Shown one piece after another: positions 43,579 to 52,067 of a stretch of DNA of 64,000 nt. The stretch is taken from positions 496,001-560,000 of the forward strand of contig CAZFRE010000001.1 in NCBI GenBank assembly GCA_964521195.1, given 5' to 3'. The stretch comes from CAWDNM01 sp964521195. Its GTDB lineage: Bacteria; Actinomycetota; Coriobacteriia; Anaerosomatales; JAAXUF01. A program made the translations under genes and the position numbers. Every line of letters begins with the position of its first letter. Position 1 is the stretch's first letter. Under the pieces are notes generated by a model. The model searched no databases and was not told where the DNA came from. It was given only the letters and a program-made list of their open reading frames with translations.

Positions 43579-44927
43579 GCGCACGTCCTCGCAAGAGAGG
43601 CCGCCGCGGCGGCGGTCAGGGCGGTGGCCAGGGCGAAGCCCCGAAGCCGTCGATCAAGCGCGAAGACCTCGAAGCCCTGAAGGTCGCCGAGCTCAAGGTC
43701 ATGGCGACCGAGCTGGGCATCGACACCAAGGAGCTGAAGAAGAAAGACCAGCTCATCGATGCCGTACTCGAGGCGAAGGTGAAGTCCGAGGGCTTCATCG
43801 AGATCGCAGGCATTCTCGACGTCCTGCCCGAGGGCTATGGCTTCGTTCGCACGAGCGGCTACCTGCCCGGCGACAACGATGTGTACGTGGGCATGTCGGC
43901 CGTCCGCCGCAACGAGTTGCGCCGAGGCGACTACATCCGCGGCCAGGTCCGCCCGCCCAAGGAGTCCGAGAAGTACCCGGCGCTGCAGCGCCTCGACGCG
44001 GTCAACAACCTCGACCCGCTGACCGCGAAGGGCCGACGCAAGTTCGCAGACCTCACCCCGGTCTACCCGGATGAGCGCCTGCGCATGGAGCACGGTCAGG
44101 GCTTCATGACCGCGCGCACCATCGACCTCGTCGCGCCGATCGGTAAGGGCCAGCGTGGCCTCATCGTGTCGCCGCCCAAGGCAGGCAAGACGACCGTCCT
44201 CAAGGACATCGCCGCCTCGATCACGGCCAACAACCCCGAAGTCCACCTCATGTGCCTGCTGGTCGACGAGCGGCCTGAGGAAGTCACGGACATGGAGCGC
44301 TCGATCCATGGCGAGGTCGTGAGCTCGACGTTCGACATGCCCTCCGAGCAGCACATCGCCGTCGCAGAACTCGTGATGGAGCGCGCGAAGCGCCTCGTCG
44401 AGAGTGGCCAGGACGTCGTGATCCTGCTCGACTCGATCACGCGACTCGCGCGTGCGTACAACCTCGCGACGCCGGCGTCGGGCCGCATCCTCTCCGGTGG
44501 TGTCGACTCGCAGGCGCTCTACCCGCCGAAGAAATTCTTCGGTGCGGCGCGCAACATCGAGCACGGCGGGTCGCTCACGATCCTCGCGACCGCGCTCGTC
44601 GATACCGGCTCCAAGATGGACGAGGTCATCTTCGAGGAGTTCAAGGGCACCGGCAACATGGAACTCCGCCTCGACCGCGGCCTTGCGGATCGCCGCATCT
44701 TCCCGGCCATCGACGTCATCACGTCGGGCACCCGCAAGGAAGAGCTGCTGCTCGATCCTGCCGAGGCGCCGTTCGTCTGGGGCGTTCGCCGCATCCTGCA
44801 CGGTATCGACAACCCGGAGCGCGCCATGGACATGCTCATCAAGGGCCTCAAGCAGACCTCGAGCAACATGGAGTTCCTCACGCGCATGGCCAAGCAGGCG
44901 CAGGGCAAGAACGGCATCGACGTCTAG
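43575..44927 (+). CDS. rho: transcription termination factor Rho
   Basis: This 450-residue hexameric RNA helicase has an Arg/Gly-rich N terminus (1-30), a Rho-N helix domain (LKVAELKVMATELGI), a cold-shock-like RNA-binding domain (GILDVLPEGYGFVRTSGYLPG, NDVYVGMSAVRR), Walker A PPKAGKTT and Walker B VVILLDSITRLARAYN. The Arg/Gly-rich N-terminal insertion is common in actinobacterial Rho, but short here. The ATG at 43575 overlaps the preceding gene. Confidence 0.96.
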   Translation: MSARPRKRGRRGGGQGGGQGEAPKPSIKREDLEALKVAELKVMATELGIDTKELKKKDQLIDAVLEAKVKSEGFIEIAGILDVLPEGYGFVRTSGYLPGDNDVYVGMSAVRRNELRRGDYIRGQVRPPKESEKYPALQRLDAVNNLDPLTAKGRRKFADLTPVYPDERLRMEHGQGFMTARTIDLVAPIGKGQRGLIVSPPKAGKTTVLKDIAASITANNPEVHLMCLLVDERPEEVTDMERSIHGEVVSSTFDMPSEQHIAVAELVMERAKRLVESGQDVVILLDSITRLARAYNLATPASGRILSGGVDSQALYPPKKFFGAARNIEHGGSLTILATALVDTGSKMDEVIFEEFKGTGNMELRLDRGLADRRIFPAIDVITSGTRKEELLLDPAEAPFVWGVRRILHGIDNPERAMDMLIKGLKQTSSNMEFLTRMAKQAQGKNGIDV

Positions 44928-44954
44928 CACGGCAGCAGCATCACCGAGAGTCCC

Positions 44955-44982
44955 GGAAGGCCGCCCGAGCAGGACGGCCTTC
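44955..44982 (+). terminator. hairpin terminator after rho
   Basis: Perfect 9-bp stem GGAAGGCCG (44955-44963) / CGGCCTTCC (44974-44982) with a 10-nt loop, 27 bases after the rho stop. It also lies downstream of the convergent GerMN gene. Confidence 0.75.
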
Positions 44983-45023
44983 CGTGCGTTCGCGCAGGCC
45001 CCTCGCTCGGCGACGCGTCCGGA

Positions 45024-45968
45024 CTAGAACATCACCGGGATGCGCACGACGTTGATCTCGGAACCGTCCTTCGCCGAGCGCTCGTAGACCACCAGCGCCC
45101 CGTTCGCGTGCGTGGGCTTGACGAACTTCACGCGCGAATCGAACGCGCCTCGAGTGCCGGTGCCCGATGCAGCGGTGACGGGCTTGTCGGCGAGCACCGT
45201 GCCGTCGGCGTCCTCGATGCGAGCCCGGAACCGAGCCTCGAAGACGTTCGCGGTGCCCGCGATGCGCACGGGGCTTGCGATCTTCTGCTTGGGCAACGGC
45301 GCCTCGAGCAGTATCGGGGGCAGCGCGCTCTCGAGGTCGGAGCGATCGACGCTGGGCGACACGATGATTCCTTCGCCGCCGATCGACTCGACCGTCTTGC
45401 CGTCGAGTTTGAACCGCACGCGCTCCACGCTCTTGAACTGCGTGAGCGTGGCGACGACCTCGGCGATGCGCAAGCCCATCGAAAGGGTGCCGCCGCCGGA
45501 CTCGAACCGCTTCGACAGGTCGACTGTCGCCGTGCCTTTCGAGATCGCGAGCCCGCGCAGCTTCGTGCCCTTCGGAATCTGGGTGGACAGCCCCAGCTTC
45601 TTCTCGGCTGAGGTGGGGCCTGCGAGGAGTTCGGTCATGGCGGCTCGGGCGGGGGAGGTCATCGGCGCGTAGCGCGCGGTGCCAACGCCGATCGTCTCGC
45701 CGCGCACGAAATAGACGCGGAGCTGGCCCCTCGCAGCGGGCTTGCTCGGCGTTGGCGTGGTGGTGGGCTTCGCCGTCGGGGTCTCCGCCGGACTGGACGT
45801 GGCTTCGGGACTTGGGGGAGTGGTCGCGGGCGCCGTCGAGGTCGCGGCCGGCGGCTCGGGGTGCGTCGGCCGGGGTGGTGGCGCGCACCCCCCGCCCAGG
45901 AGCAGCGTTGCGAGCATCAGGCAGCAGGCGGCAGACGGAGCAACCCGACTCAGGTGGATGTGTGACAT
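45024..45968 (-). CDS. GerMN-domain lipoprotein with Gmad2 immunoglobulin-like domain
   Basis: This 314-residue protein has a lipoprotein signal ending LLLGGGC (Cys28). A Thr/Pro/Ala-rich linker (about 30-80) precedes a GerMN domain (about 85-200; LRVYFVRGETIGVGTARYAP, AMTELLAGPTSAEKKLGL). A Gmad2 Ig-like domain follows (about 225-314; SPVRIAGTANVFEARFRARI). GerMN is named from spore germination proteins but is widespread in surface lipoproteins of non-spore-formers. The ATG at 45968 is preferred; a GTG three codons upstream is possible. It converges with rho. Confidence 0.85.
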   Translation of the reverse strand: MSHIHLSRVAPSAACCLMLATLLLGGGCAPPPRPTHPEPPAATSTAPATTPPSPEATSSPAETPTAKPTTTPTPSKPAARGQLRVYFVRGETIGVGTARYAPMTSPARAAMTELLAGPTSAEKKLGLSTQIPKGTKLRGLAISKGTATVDLSKRFESGGGTLSMGLRIAEVVATLTQFKSVERVRFKLDGKTVESIGGEGIIVSPSVDRSDLESALPPILLEAPLPKQKIASPVRIAGTANVFEARFRARIEDADGTVLADKPVTAASGTGTRGAFDSRVKFVKPTHANGALVVYERSAKDGSEINVVRIPVMF

Positions 45969-46100
45969 CGTGATCACCCGCTTTCACGATGAAGGTACCG
46001 CGTGCGGGGGCGGTTCTCACGCGGCGCGTACCGGTCGTTGCCTGCGCGATGACGGGGATTGCCCGGCGTGAGGCGCTCCGCCTGCGCCGTGAATCCGTCG

Positions 46101-46129
46101 TTGCCCGCGGTCCGGTGCGGTGATACACT
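46101..46129 (+). promoter_or_regulatory. sigma70-type promoter of rpmE
   Basis: TTGCCC (46101-46106), 17-bp spacer, TACACT (46124-46129), 60 bases before the rpmE start. Confidence 0.6.
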
Positions 46130-46147
46130 ATCGCCCGCTGTCCCTCA

Positions 46148-46168
46148 GGCCTGGTCGGAAACCAGGCC
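46148..46168 (+). promoter_or_regulatory. leader stem-loop of rpmE
   Basis: GGCCTGGT (46148-46155) pairs perfectly with ACCAGGCC (46161-46168) around the loop CGGAA, 20 bases before the rpmE start and just 3' of the predicted transcription start. It could be an autoregulatory r-protein leader or an mRNA-stabilising hairpin; there is no direct evidence for either. Confidence 0.5.
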
Positions 46169-46188
46169 ACTGTCAGAGGAGTCTTGAA

Positions 46189-46674
46189 ATGAAGCAGGGA
46201 ATCCACCCGGAGTACGTGGAGAGCAAGGTCCACTGCTCGTGCGGTAACACGTTCACCACGCGCTCGACCAAGCCAGAGCTCCACATCGAACTCTGCAGCG
46301 AGTGCCACCCGTTCTACACCGGCAAGCAGAAGTTCGTCGACACCGGTGGACGCGTCCAGCGCTTCGCCGACAAGTTCGGTAACGCCGCCGCCGCCACCCT
46401 CGAGCGCGAGGCTGCCGAGAAGGCCGCCCGCCAGAAGGCCGCCGAAGAGGCCGCGTACGCCGCAAAGGCCGAGCGCGAGGCCAAGGAGGCCGTCAAGGCC
46501 GAGAAGGCCGCCCGCTACGAGACGCGCGCCGACAAGTTCGAGGCCGAGGCCGCCGAGGAGGCCGCTGCTGCCGAGGCTGTCGCTGAGGAAGCCGCCGAAG
46601 CCGTCGCCGACGAGGTCGTCGAGGCCGCGGAGGCCGAGGTCGTCGAGCCGGCCGCCGAGGAAGCTGCCGAGTAG
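46189..46674 (+). CDS. rpmE: 50S ribosomal protein L31 with long Ala/Glu/Lys-rich C-terminal tail
   Basis: Residues 1-70 are a zinc-type L31: MKQGIHPEYVESKVHCSCG with Cys16 and Cys18, and LCSECHPFYTGKQKFVDTGGRV with Cys36 and Cys39. L31 normally ends near residue 70-80. Here a further 90 residues of Ala, Glu, Lys and Arg follow, first mixed charge (LEREAAEKAARQKAAEEA), then nearly all Ala/Glu/Val, predicting a long helix or disordered tail. The ATG at 46189 has AGAGGAG upstream. It follows the rho-rpmE order of Actinobacteria and ends at a strong terminator. Confidence 0.93.
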   Translation: MKQGIHPEYVESKVHCSCGNTFTTRSTKPELHIELCSECHPFYTGKQKFVDTGGRVQRFADKFGNAAAATLEREAAEKAARQKAAEEAAYAAKAEREAKEAVKAEKAARYETRADKFEAEAAEEAAAAEAVAEEAAEAVADEVVEAAEAEVVEPAAEEAAE

Positions 46675-46700
46675 GCTCGCGACGCCACACACATCGCCTG

Positions 46701-46732
46701 AGAGGCGGCTCCCATCGGGGCCGCCTCTTTGC
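46701..46732 (+). terminator. Rho-independent terminator of rpmE
   Basis: AGAGGCGGC (46701-46709) / GCCGCCTCT (46720-46728), a perfect 9-bp stem with a 10-nt loop, followed by TTTGC. It lies 26 bases after the rpmE stop. Confidence 0.8.
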
Positions 46733-46821
46733 ATCGGTGCCGCGGCGGCGGCACGGTTCGCGCTAGAATACGTGGGCGGCTCACACGCCGCCCCCAGCAC
46801 GGAGTCGGAGGATCCCCGTAC

Positions 46822-47505
46822 ATGGACGTTCGTCTGCTCTTCCACACGCCCGATCCTGAGCGCGCCATCGCAGCCGCCGCGCGCCTCTGCTACGCGCCGG
46901 TCGGTGCCGCCGAGCTGCTCGATACGATGACCGATGAGGCCGTGCAGCGCGTCCTCAAGACCATCATCACGAGCGGGCACACCTCGACACTCGAGCACGC
47001 GAGCTATACATTCGCGATCGACGGCGTCTCTCGTGCGCTCACGCACCAGCTCGTGCGGCACCGGCTCGCGAGCTACAACCAGCAATCGCAGCGCTACGTC
47101 TCCTACGCCGAGGAGCCGCATTTCATCTGTCCGCCGGCGGTGGCAGCAAACCCCGAGGCACACAAGCGCTTCAAGGCGGCGAACGCGGCGGCCTTCTCGG
47201 CATACCGTGAGTTGATCGAGAGCGGCGTGGCGCCGGAAGATGCGCGCTACCTGCTGCCCAACGCGATGGAGACGAAGATCGTCGTCACCATGAACGTGCG
47301 CGAGCTGCTGCACTTCCTCGAGCTGCGCTGCTGTAAGCGCGCGCAGTGGGAGATTCGCGACCTCGCGCTCGCCATGCTCGAGCTCGCCGAGCCCACCGCC
47401 CCCTACATCTTCATGGACGCTGGGGCCTCGTGCCGCCGCGGCCCGTGCCGCGAGGGCAGAATGACCTGTGGCGACCCCTACCCGAAGGCCCCCAAACGTG
47501 ACTGA
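46822..47505 (+). CDS. thyX: flavin-dependent thymidylate synthase
   Basis: This 227-residue FAD enzyme methylates dUMP with methylene-tetrahydrofolate. The ThyX signature RHRLASYNQQSQRY (79-92) fits RHRxxSxNxxSxRY. HTSTLEHASYTFAIDGVSRAL precedes it, and RNxR-like residues follow in NVRELLHFLELRC. The C-terminal tail has four Cys (SCRRGPCREGRMTCG). The ATG at 46822 follows GGAGGATC. A TAGAAT box lies at 46764-46769. Its stop overlaps the DUF1385 start by 8 bases. Confidence 0.95.
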   Translation: MDVRLLFHTPDPERAIAAAARLCYAPVGAAELLDTMTDEAVQRVLKTIITSGHTSTLEHASYTFAIDGVSRALTHQLVRHRLASYNQQSQRYVSYAEEPHFICPPAVAANPEAHKRFKAANAAAFSAYRELIESGVAPEDARYLLPNAMETKIVVTMNVRELLHFLELRCCKRAQWEIRDLALAMLELAEPTAPYIFMDAGASCRRGPCREGRMTCGDPYPKAPKRD

Positions 47506-48580
47506 TACCGTAGCGAAGATGCCGCCCATCGACGGGCCCATCCGGCATACCCACATCGGCGGCCAGGCCGTCATCGAAGGCATCATGATGCGCGGCAAGT
47601 ACAACTGGGCCGTCGCGGTCCGCACCCCAAGCGGCGAGATCCACTCTGAAGAGCACGACCTCGCGTCCGGCAAGGACAAGGCCGCGTGGATGCGCTGGCC
47701 GATCGTGCGCGGCTGCGTTGCGATGGTCGAGACGCTCGCGCTCGCCATGAAGGCGTTCCAGGTCTCGGCATCGCTTGCGGGCGAGACCGAGGAGGAGCAG
47801 CTCACAAGCAAGGAGATCGGCTTCACGATGGTGCTTGGCATCGTGCTCGCGGCGGTCATCTTCATCGTGCTGCCGGCGGTGCTCACGAACTTCATCGCCG
47901 GATCGGCCGCCGAGCATCCGTTCCGGTGGAGCATCGTCGACGGTATCCTGCGCGTCGCCGCGTTCTTCCTCTATATCTGGGCGATCGGCCGGATGGAGGA
48001 CATCAAGCGCGTCTTCGCCTACCACGGGGCCGAGCATAAGACGATCCACGCCTACGAGCACGACCTCCCGCTCGAGACAGGCCTCATCCAGCGCTACGCG
48101 ACGCTGCACGTTCGGTGCGGCACGTCGTTCCTGCTCATGGTCATGGTCGTGGCGATCATCGTCTTCTCGCTGTTCCCGGTGCGGGCCATCGCGCTCTCGC
48201 TGGGAATGACCAACAAGGCGGGCATCCTCGCCATCGCCATCCTCGCACGCCTGCTGCTGATGCCCCTGGTCGCCGGTCTCGCGTACGAGATCACCGTCAA
48301 GTGGGCGGGCAACCACTCGGAGAACCCGTTTGTGAAGGTGCTGCTGTGGCCGGGCATGCAGATGCAGCGTATGACGACCCGTGAGCCCGACGACTCGATG
48401 ATCGAGGTCGCCATCGCCGCGATGCAGCCGATCATCGCGCGTGAGGAGCTCGAGGAGCGTCGCGCCAAGGGCGAGCCCCTCGCCGAGAAGGTCGGCGAGG
48501 CAGTCGCCGACGAGCTTGCGGACGATGCGGGAGAAGCCGCCGCGGAGGCGCTTCTCGAGGCACTGCCAGAGCTCACCTAG
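47498..48580 (+). CDS. DUF1385 membrane protein (YqhQ-like)
   Basis: This 360-residue protein has a soluble N terminus with the DUF1385 signature HIGGQAVIEGIMMRG, then four or so membrane helices. The family motif RVFAYHGAEHKTIHAYE follows. The last 60 residues are Ala/Glu-rich. The function is unknown across the family, which is often encoded next to prfA as here. The GTG at 47498 overlaps thyX; an in-frame ATG at 47519 is possible. Confidence 0.9.
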   Translation: MTDTVAKMPPIDGPIRHTHIGGQAVIEGIMMRGKYNWAVAVRTPSGEIHSEEHDLASGKDKAAWMRWPIVRGCVAMVETLALAMKAFQVSASLAGETEEEQLTSKEIGFTMVLGIVLAAVIFIVLPAVLTNFIAGSAAEHPFRWSIVDGILRVAAFFLYIWAIGRMEDIKRVFAYHGAEHKTIHAYEHDLPLETGLIQRYATLHVRCGTSFLLMVMVVAIIVFSLFPVRAIALSLGMTNKAGILAIAILARLLLMPLVAGLAYEITVKWAGNHSENPFVKVLLWPGMQMQRMTTREPDDSMIEVAIAAMQPIIAREELEERRAKGEPLAEKVGEAVADELADDAGEAAAEALLEALPELT

Positions 48581-48650
48581 CGCCGGGGTAGGGTGCCACG
48601 CGTGCTACCATTGGTGGGTTCAGCCCCAACCGTAAGGATGTCCCGTTCCC

Positions 48651-49718
48651 ATGCGCGAGAAGCTTCAGAAGATCCTCACCGCCTTTGACGAACTGACCGC
48701 CCGGCTCGGCGATCCCGCCGTGCTCGGCGACCAGAAGGAGTACGCACGCCTTGCCAAGGAGCAGCGCTCCCAGCAGCCCCTCGCCGAGAAGGCGCGCGAG
48801 TACCTGAGCGCCGCCGAACAGCTCGACGAGGCCAAGGAGATCCTGAAGACCGAGACTGACCCGGAGATGAAGGAGTTCGCTTCCGAGGAGATCAAGCAGC
48901 TCGAGCCTCGGCTGCAGGGCCTCGAGGACGAGATCAAGGTCATGCTGCTTCCGGGGGATCCCAACGATGACAAGGACATCATCGTCGAGATCCGTGCGGG
49001 TGCCGGTGGTGATGAGGCCGCCATCTTCGCGGGCGACCTGTATCGCATGTACACCCGCTACGCCGACCTCCAGAAGTGGAAGGTCGAGGAGATCGACGCG
49101 AACGAGAGTGAATCCGGCGGATTCAAGGAAGTCTCGTTCCGAGTCAAGGGCGACAAGGTCTACTCCAAGATGAAGTTCGAGTCGGGTGTGCACCGCGTAC
49201 AGCGCGTGCCGGCCACCGAGTCGCAGGGACGCATCCACACCTCGACCGCGACAGTGGCCGTGCTGCCCGAGGTCGAGGACGTCGAGATCGAGATCAAGCA
49301 GTCGGACCTGCGCATCGACGTGTACCGGAGCTCGGGTCCGGGCGGTCAGTCGGTGAACACGACCGACTCGGCGGTGCGCATCACGCACCTGCCCACCGGC
49401 ACGGTCGTGCAGTCGCAGAACCAGAAGTCGCAGCTTCAGAACAAGGAAGCGGCGATGCGCGTGCTCCGCGCGCGCCTTTACGAGGTCGAGCTCGAGCGCC
49501 AGCAGGCCGAGCTCGGCGACCAACGCCGCAGCCAGATCGGCTCGGGCGACCGGTCCGAGAAGATCCGCACCTACAACTACCCGCAGGATCGAGTCACCGA
49601 TCATCGCATCGGGCTGACCGTGCACAACATCCCGGGGCTGATGTCCGGCGAGATCGACGCGCTCGTCGAGGGCCTCGTCGCGGCCGATCGCGCCGAACGC
49701 CTCGCGGCAGCGGTGTAG
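48651..49718 (+). CDS. prfA: peptide chain release factor 1
   Basis: This 355-residue RF1 recognises UAA and UAG. The stop-codon recognition tripeptide lies in RVPATESQGRIHTS, in the PxT position (PAT). The catalytic GGQ is in RSSGPGGQSVNTTDSA. The 48651 ATG and the length of about 355 fit the family. It is followed by its own methyltransferase prmC, the standard order. Confidence 0.96.
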   Translation: MREKLQKILTAFDELTARLGDPAVLGDQKEYARLAKEQRSQQPLAEKAREYLSAAEQLDEAKEILKTETDPEMKEFASEEIKQLEPRLQGLEDEIKVMLLPGDPNDDKDIIVEIRAGAGGDEAAIFAGDLYRMYTRYADLQKWKVEEIDANESESGGFKEVSFRVKGDKVYSKMKFESGVHRVQRVPATESQGRIHTSTATVAVLPEVEDVEIEIKQSDLRIDVYRSSGPGGQSVNTTDSAVRITHLPTGTVVQSQNQKSQLQNKEAAMRVLRARLYEVELERQQAELGDQRRSQIGSGDRSEKIRTYNYPQDRVTDHRIGLTVHNIPGLMSGEIDALVEGLVAADRAERLAAAV

Positions 49719-49806
49719 GCGCAGGGTAGACAGACCACGGAGCCTCGCCGAAGTCAGGGTTGGGCAGTGTGCGGGGTTCCACTTCGAGGAAGGTAGCCGT
49801 CAGCGA

Positions 49807-50694
49807 GTGGCCGAGACGACCTGGACCGTGCAGACGGCGCTCGACTGGACGCGCTCCTATCTCGCCGAGAAGGCGGACGCGCACCCGCGTCGCAGTGCCG
49901 AGTGGCTGCTGTCCGCCGCGACCGGCCTGTCCCGCGTCGAGCTGTACGCGTACTTCGACCGGCCGCTCACCGAAGACGAGCGCGCGACATTGCGAGACGC
50001 AGTGCGCCGGCGCGCAGCCGGGGAGCCGCTGCAGTACGTCACGGGCGAGGTAGCCTTCCGTCATCTCATCGTGAAGGTGCGTCCCGGTGTGCTCATTCCG
50101 CGACCCGAGACCGAGGTGCTCGTCGACACCGTCCTGCCGGCGATCGACGCCGCGATCGCCGCACGCGGCGAAGCGGTCGTCGCCGACGTCTGCACCGGGT
50201 CCGGATGCATCGCACTCGCCATCGCGCAGGAGCGCCCCGGCGCGAGGGTGCTCGCGTGTGACGTGTCGCCGGTCGCCGTAGAGGTCGCCGGCGGCAACGC
50301 CGTACGTCTCGACCTCGCGGATCGCATATCCGTCCACGAGGGCGACCTGTTCGGCGCCTTGCCGGGCGATCTGCTCGGCTGCCTCGACCTTGTCGTGAGC
50401 AATCCGCCGTACGTTCCGAGTGCCGACGTGCCTGACCTGCCAACCGAGGTTGCGGGGTTCGAACCGCATCTCGCGCTCGACGGAGGCGCCGACGGACTCG
50501 ACGTCTACCGACGACTTCTGGAAGGGTCTCGGGAATGGCTGCGGCCCGGGGGTGTTATTGCTGTGGAATTGGACGAAAGAATGGCGAGGATTGCGGCCGT
50601 TGAGGCCGAAGAGTGGTATCAAGATGTCAGGGTCGTTTCTGACCTCGCAGGTCGCGACCGGATCGTCATCGCGAGAGCCCCGGCAGCGTCCTGA
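49807..50694 (+). CDS. prmC: release factor glutamine methyltransferase
   Basis: This 295-residue protein methylates the GGQ glutamine of release factors. Its N-terminal helical domain includes RRAAGEPLQYVTGEVAF. The SAM motif DVCTGSGCIALA is at 127-138 and the catalytic NPPY at 199-202. The GTG start has a weak AAGG site about 14 bases upstream. Confidence 0.94.
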   Translation: MAETTWTVQTALDWTRSYLAEKADAHPRRSAEWLLSAATGLSRVELYAYFDRPLTEDERATLRDAVRRRAAGEPLQYVTGEVAFRHLIVKVRPGVLIPRPETEVLVDTVLPAIDAAIAARGEAVVADVCTGSGCIALAIAQERPGARVLACDVSPVAVEVAGGNAVRLDLADRISVHEGDLFGALPGDLLGCLDLVVSNPPYVPSADVPDLPTEVAGFEPHLALDGGADGLDVYRRLLEGSREWLRPGGVIAVELDERMARIAAVEAEEWYQDVRVVSDLAGRDRIVIARAPAAS

Positions 50695-50731
50695 CACCAT
50701 CCAGGGCAGGGATGAATTGGAGGCGGTTCAG

Positions 50732-51367
50732 ATGACCAAGGTCCATCACATCGATTCGGAGAACCCCAACGCAGAAGTGATAAACCTCGCCGCCACGGTA
50801 CTCCGTGACGGCGGGATCGTCGTCTTCCCTACGGAGACGGTGTACGGCATCGGCGCACTGGCCGATTCGAAGTTCGGAGCGCAAGAGATCTTCGAGGTGA
50901 AAGTCAGACCGCTCGACAAGCCTCTGCCCTGGCTCGTTGAGAATGAAGATGCGCTCGACACCTACGGCGTCGACATCCCCGACTATGCGCATAAGCTCGC
51001 GCATGAGTACTGGCCCGGTCCCCTGTCCCTGGTCGTGAAGGCCTCCGAGCGCGTGGGCAAGGACTTCCGCGCCCCCGACGGCACCGTCGCACTTCGCTCG
51101 CCCAACCATGAGGTCATCATCGAGCTCATCCAGGCGGCGGGCGGTCCGATCATCGCGACGAGCGCCAATACGCATGGCAAGGCTGCTCCGGGCTCGTTCG
51201 AGGAGGTCGAGCACCGCATCGTGCAAGCCGCCGACCTGTCGCTCGACGGTGGCGAGACCCAGCACCAGCAGGCTTCGACCGTGGTCGTGTGCACCGGGCC
51301 GAGGCCGCAGGTGGCGCGCGAAGGCGCGATTCCCGCAGACGAGATCATGGCGGTCGCCGGGGTGTAG
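50732..51367 (+). CDS. tsaC: L-threonylcarbamoyladenylate synthase (Sua5/YrdC/YwlC)
   Basis: This 211-residue enzyme makes the threonylcarbamoyl-AMP used for tRNA t6A37. FPTETVYGIGALADS is the YrdC signature, and KVRPLDKPLPWLV, VALRSPNHEVI and IIATSANTHGKA follow. The ATG at 50732 has TTGGAGG upstream; the longer frame from 50420 overlaps prmC and has no homology. It is a short form without the long Sua5 C-terminal domain. Confidence 0.94.
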   Translation: MTKVHHIDSENPNAEVINLAATVLRDGGIVVFPTETVYGIGALADSKFGAQEIFEVKVRPLDKPLPWLVENEDALDTYGVDIPDYAHKLAHEYWPGPLSLVVKASERVGKDFRAPDGTVALRSPNHEVIIELIQAAGGPIIATSANTHGKAAPGSFEEVEHRIVQAADLSLDGGETQHQQASTVVVCTGPRPQVAREGAIPADEIMAVAGV

Positions 51368-51520
51368 CGCCCGGTGGATCGCGGTCAGTAGGCGCCCGGC
51401 AGCGAGCACATCGCCGTCGGGCGCCGTGCGTCCTTGCAGGTCCGCCCACGGGCTGCGGAATGCCCTCGGCGTTGCGGTACAATCACGTCCCCAGCGACCC
51501 ATCGACCGAAAGGCCCCCAC

Positions 51521-51973
51521 ATGCGCGTCGTCATCGGCAGTGATCACGCCGGCTTCGACCAGAAGGAGCGCATCAAGGCGCACCTCATCGATCAAGGCCA
51601 CGACGTGGTCGACGTGGGCACGGCGAACGGCGAGGATTCGGTCGACTATCCGGACTTCGCGATCGCAGCCTCGCGTAGGGTCGCGGCAGGGGAGGCCGAG
51701 CTGGGGGTTCTGGTGTGTGGCACGGGAATCGGCATGTCCATCGCCGCGAACAAGGTGCGCGGCGTACGGGCCGCCAACGTGACGATCCCCGAGTTCGCGG
51801 CGCTGGCGCGCGAGCACAACAACGCGAACGTCGTCACGGTATCGGCTCGATTCATCCCCGTGCAGGTCAACGAGGAGATCGTCGACGCATTCCTCGCGAC
51901 ACCGTTCGCCGGGGGTCGCCACGGCCTGCGAGTGGACAAGATCACCGCCGAGGAGACCGTGCAGCGCGGCTGA
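51521..51973 (+). CDS. rpiB: ribose 5-phosphate isomerase B
   Basis: This 150-residue RpiB/LacAB-family isomerase begins MRVVIGSDHAGFDQKERIK. VCGTGIGMSIAANKVRGVRAA contains the active-site Cys region and NNANVVTVSARF the conserved C-terminal part. It links ribose-5-P and ribulose-5-P. The ATG at 51521 is preceded by GAAAGG, and TACAAT at 51478-51483 may be its -10 box. Confidence 0.95.
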   Translation: MRVVIGSDHAGFDQKERIKAHLIDQGHDVVDVGTANGEDSVDYPDFAIAASRRVAAGEAELGVLVCGTGIGMSIAANKVRGVRAANVTIPEFAALAREHNNANVVTVSARFIPVQVNEEIVDAFLATPFAGGRHGLRVDKITAEETVQRG

Positions 51974-52067
51974 CAGCACAGGTAGCACGCGCCCCCGGGC
52001 GCTTCGATTGACAGGGCGGCGGCGCGCGGTTGAGCGTGCGACGCTTCGAGCGGAAGGAACACGGCGC

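Noticed and set aside
46400..46674. L31 tail as a separate fused gene or frameshift product
   Set aside because: The frame is continuous, composition changes gradually, and no second start or domain is visible.
44941..47934. 997-residue open frame on the minus strand
   Set aside because: It covers the GerMN gene in another frame and is antisense to rpmE and thyX; low-complexity translation with no homology.
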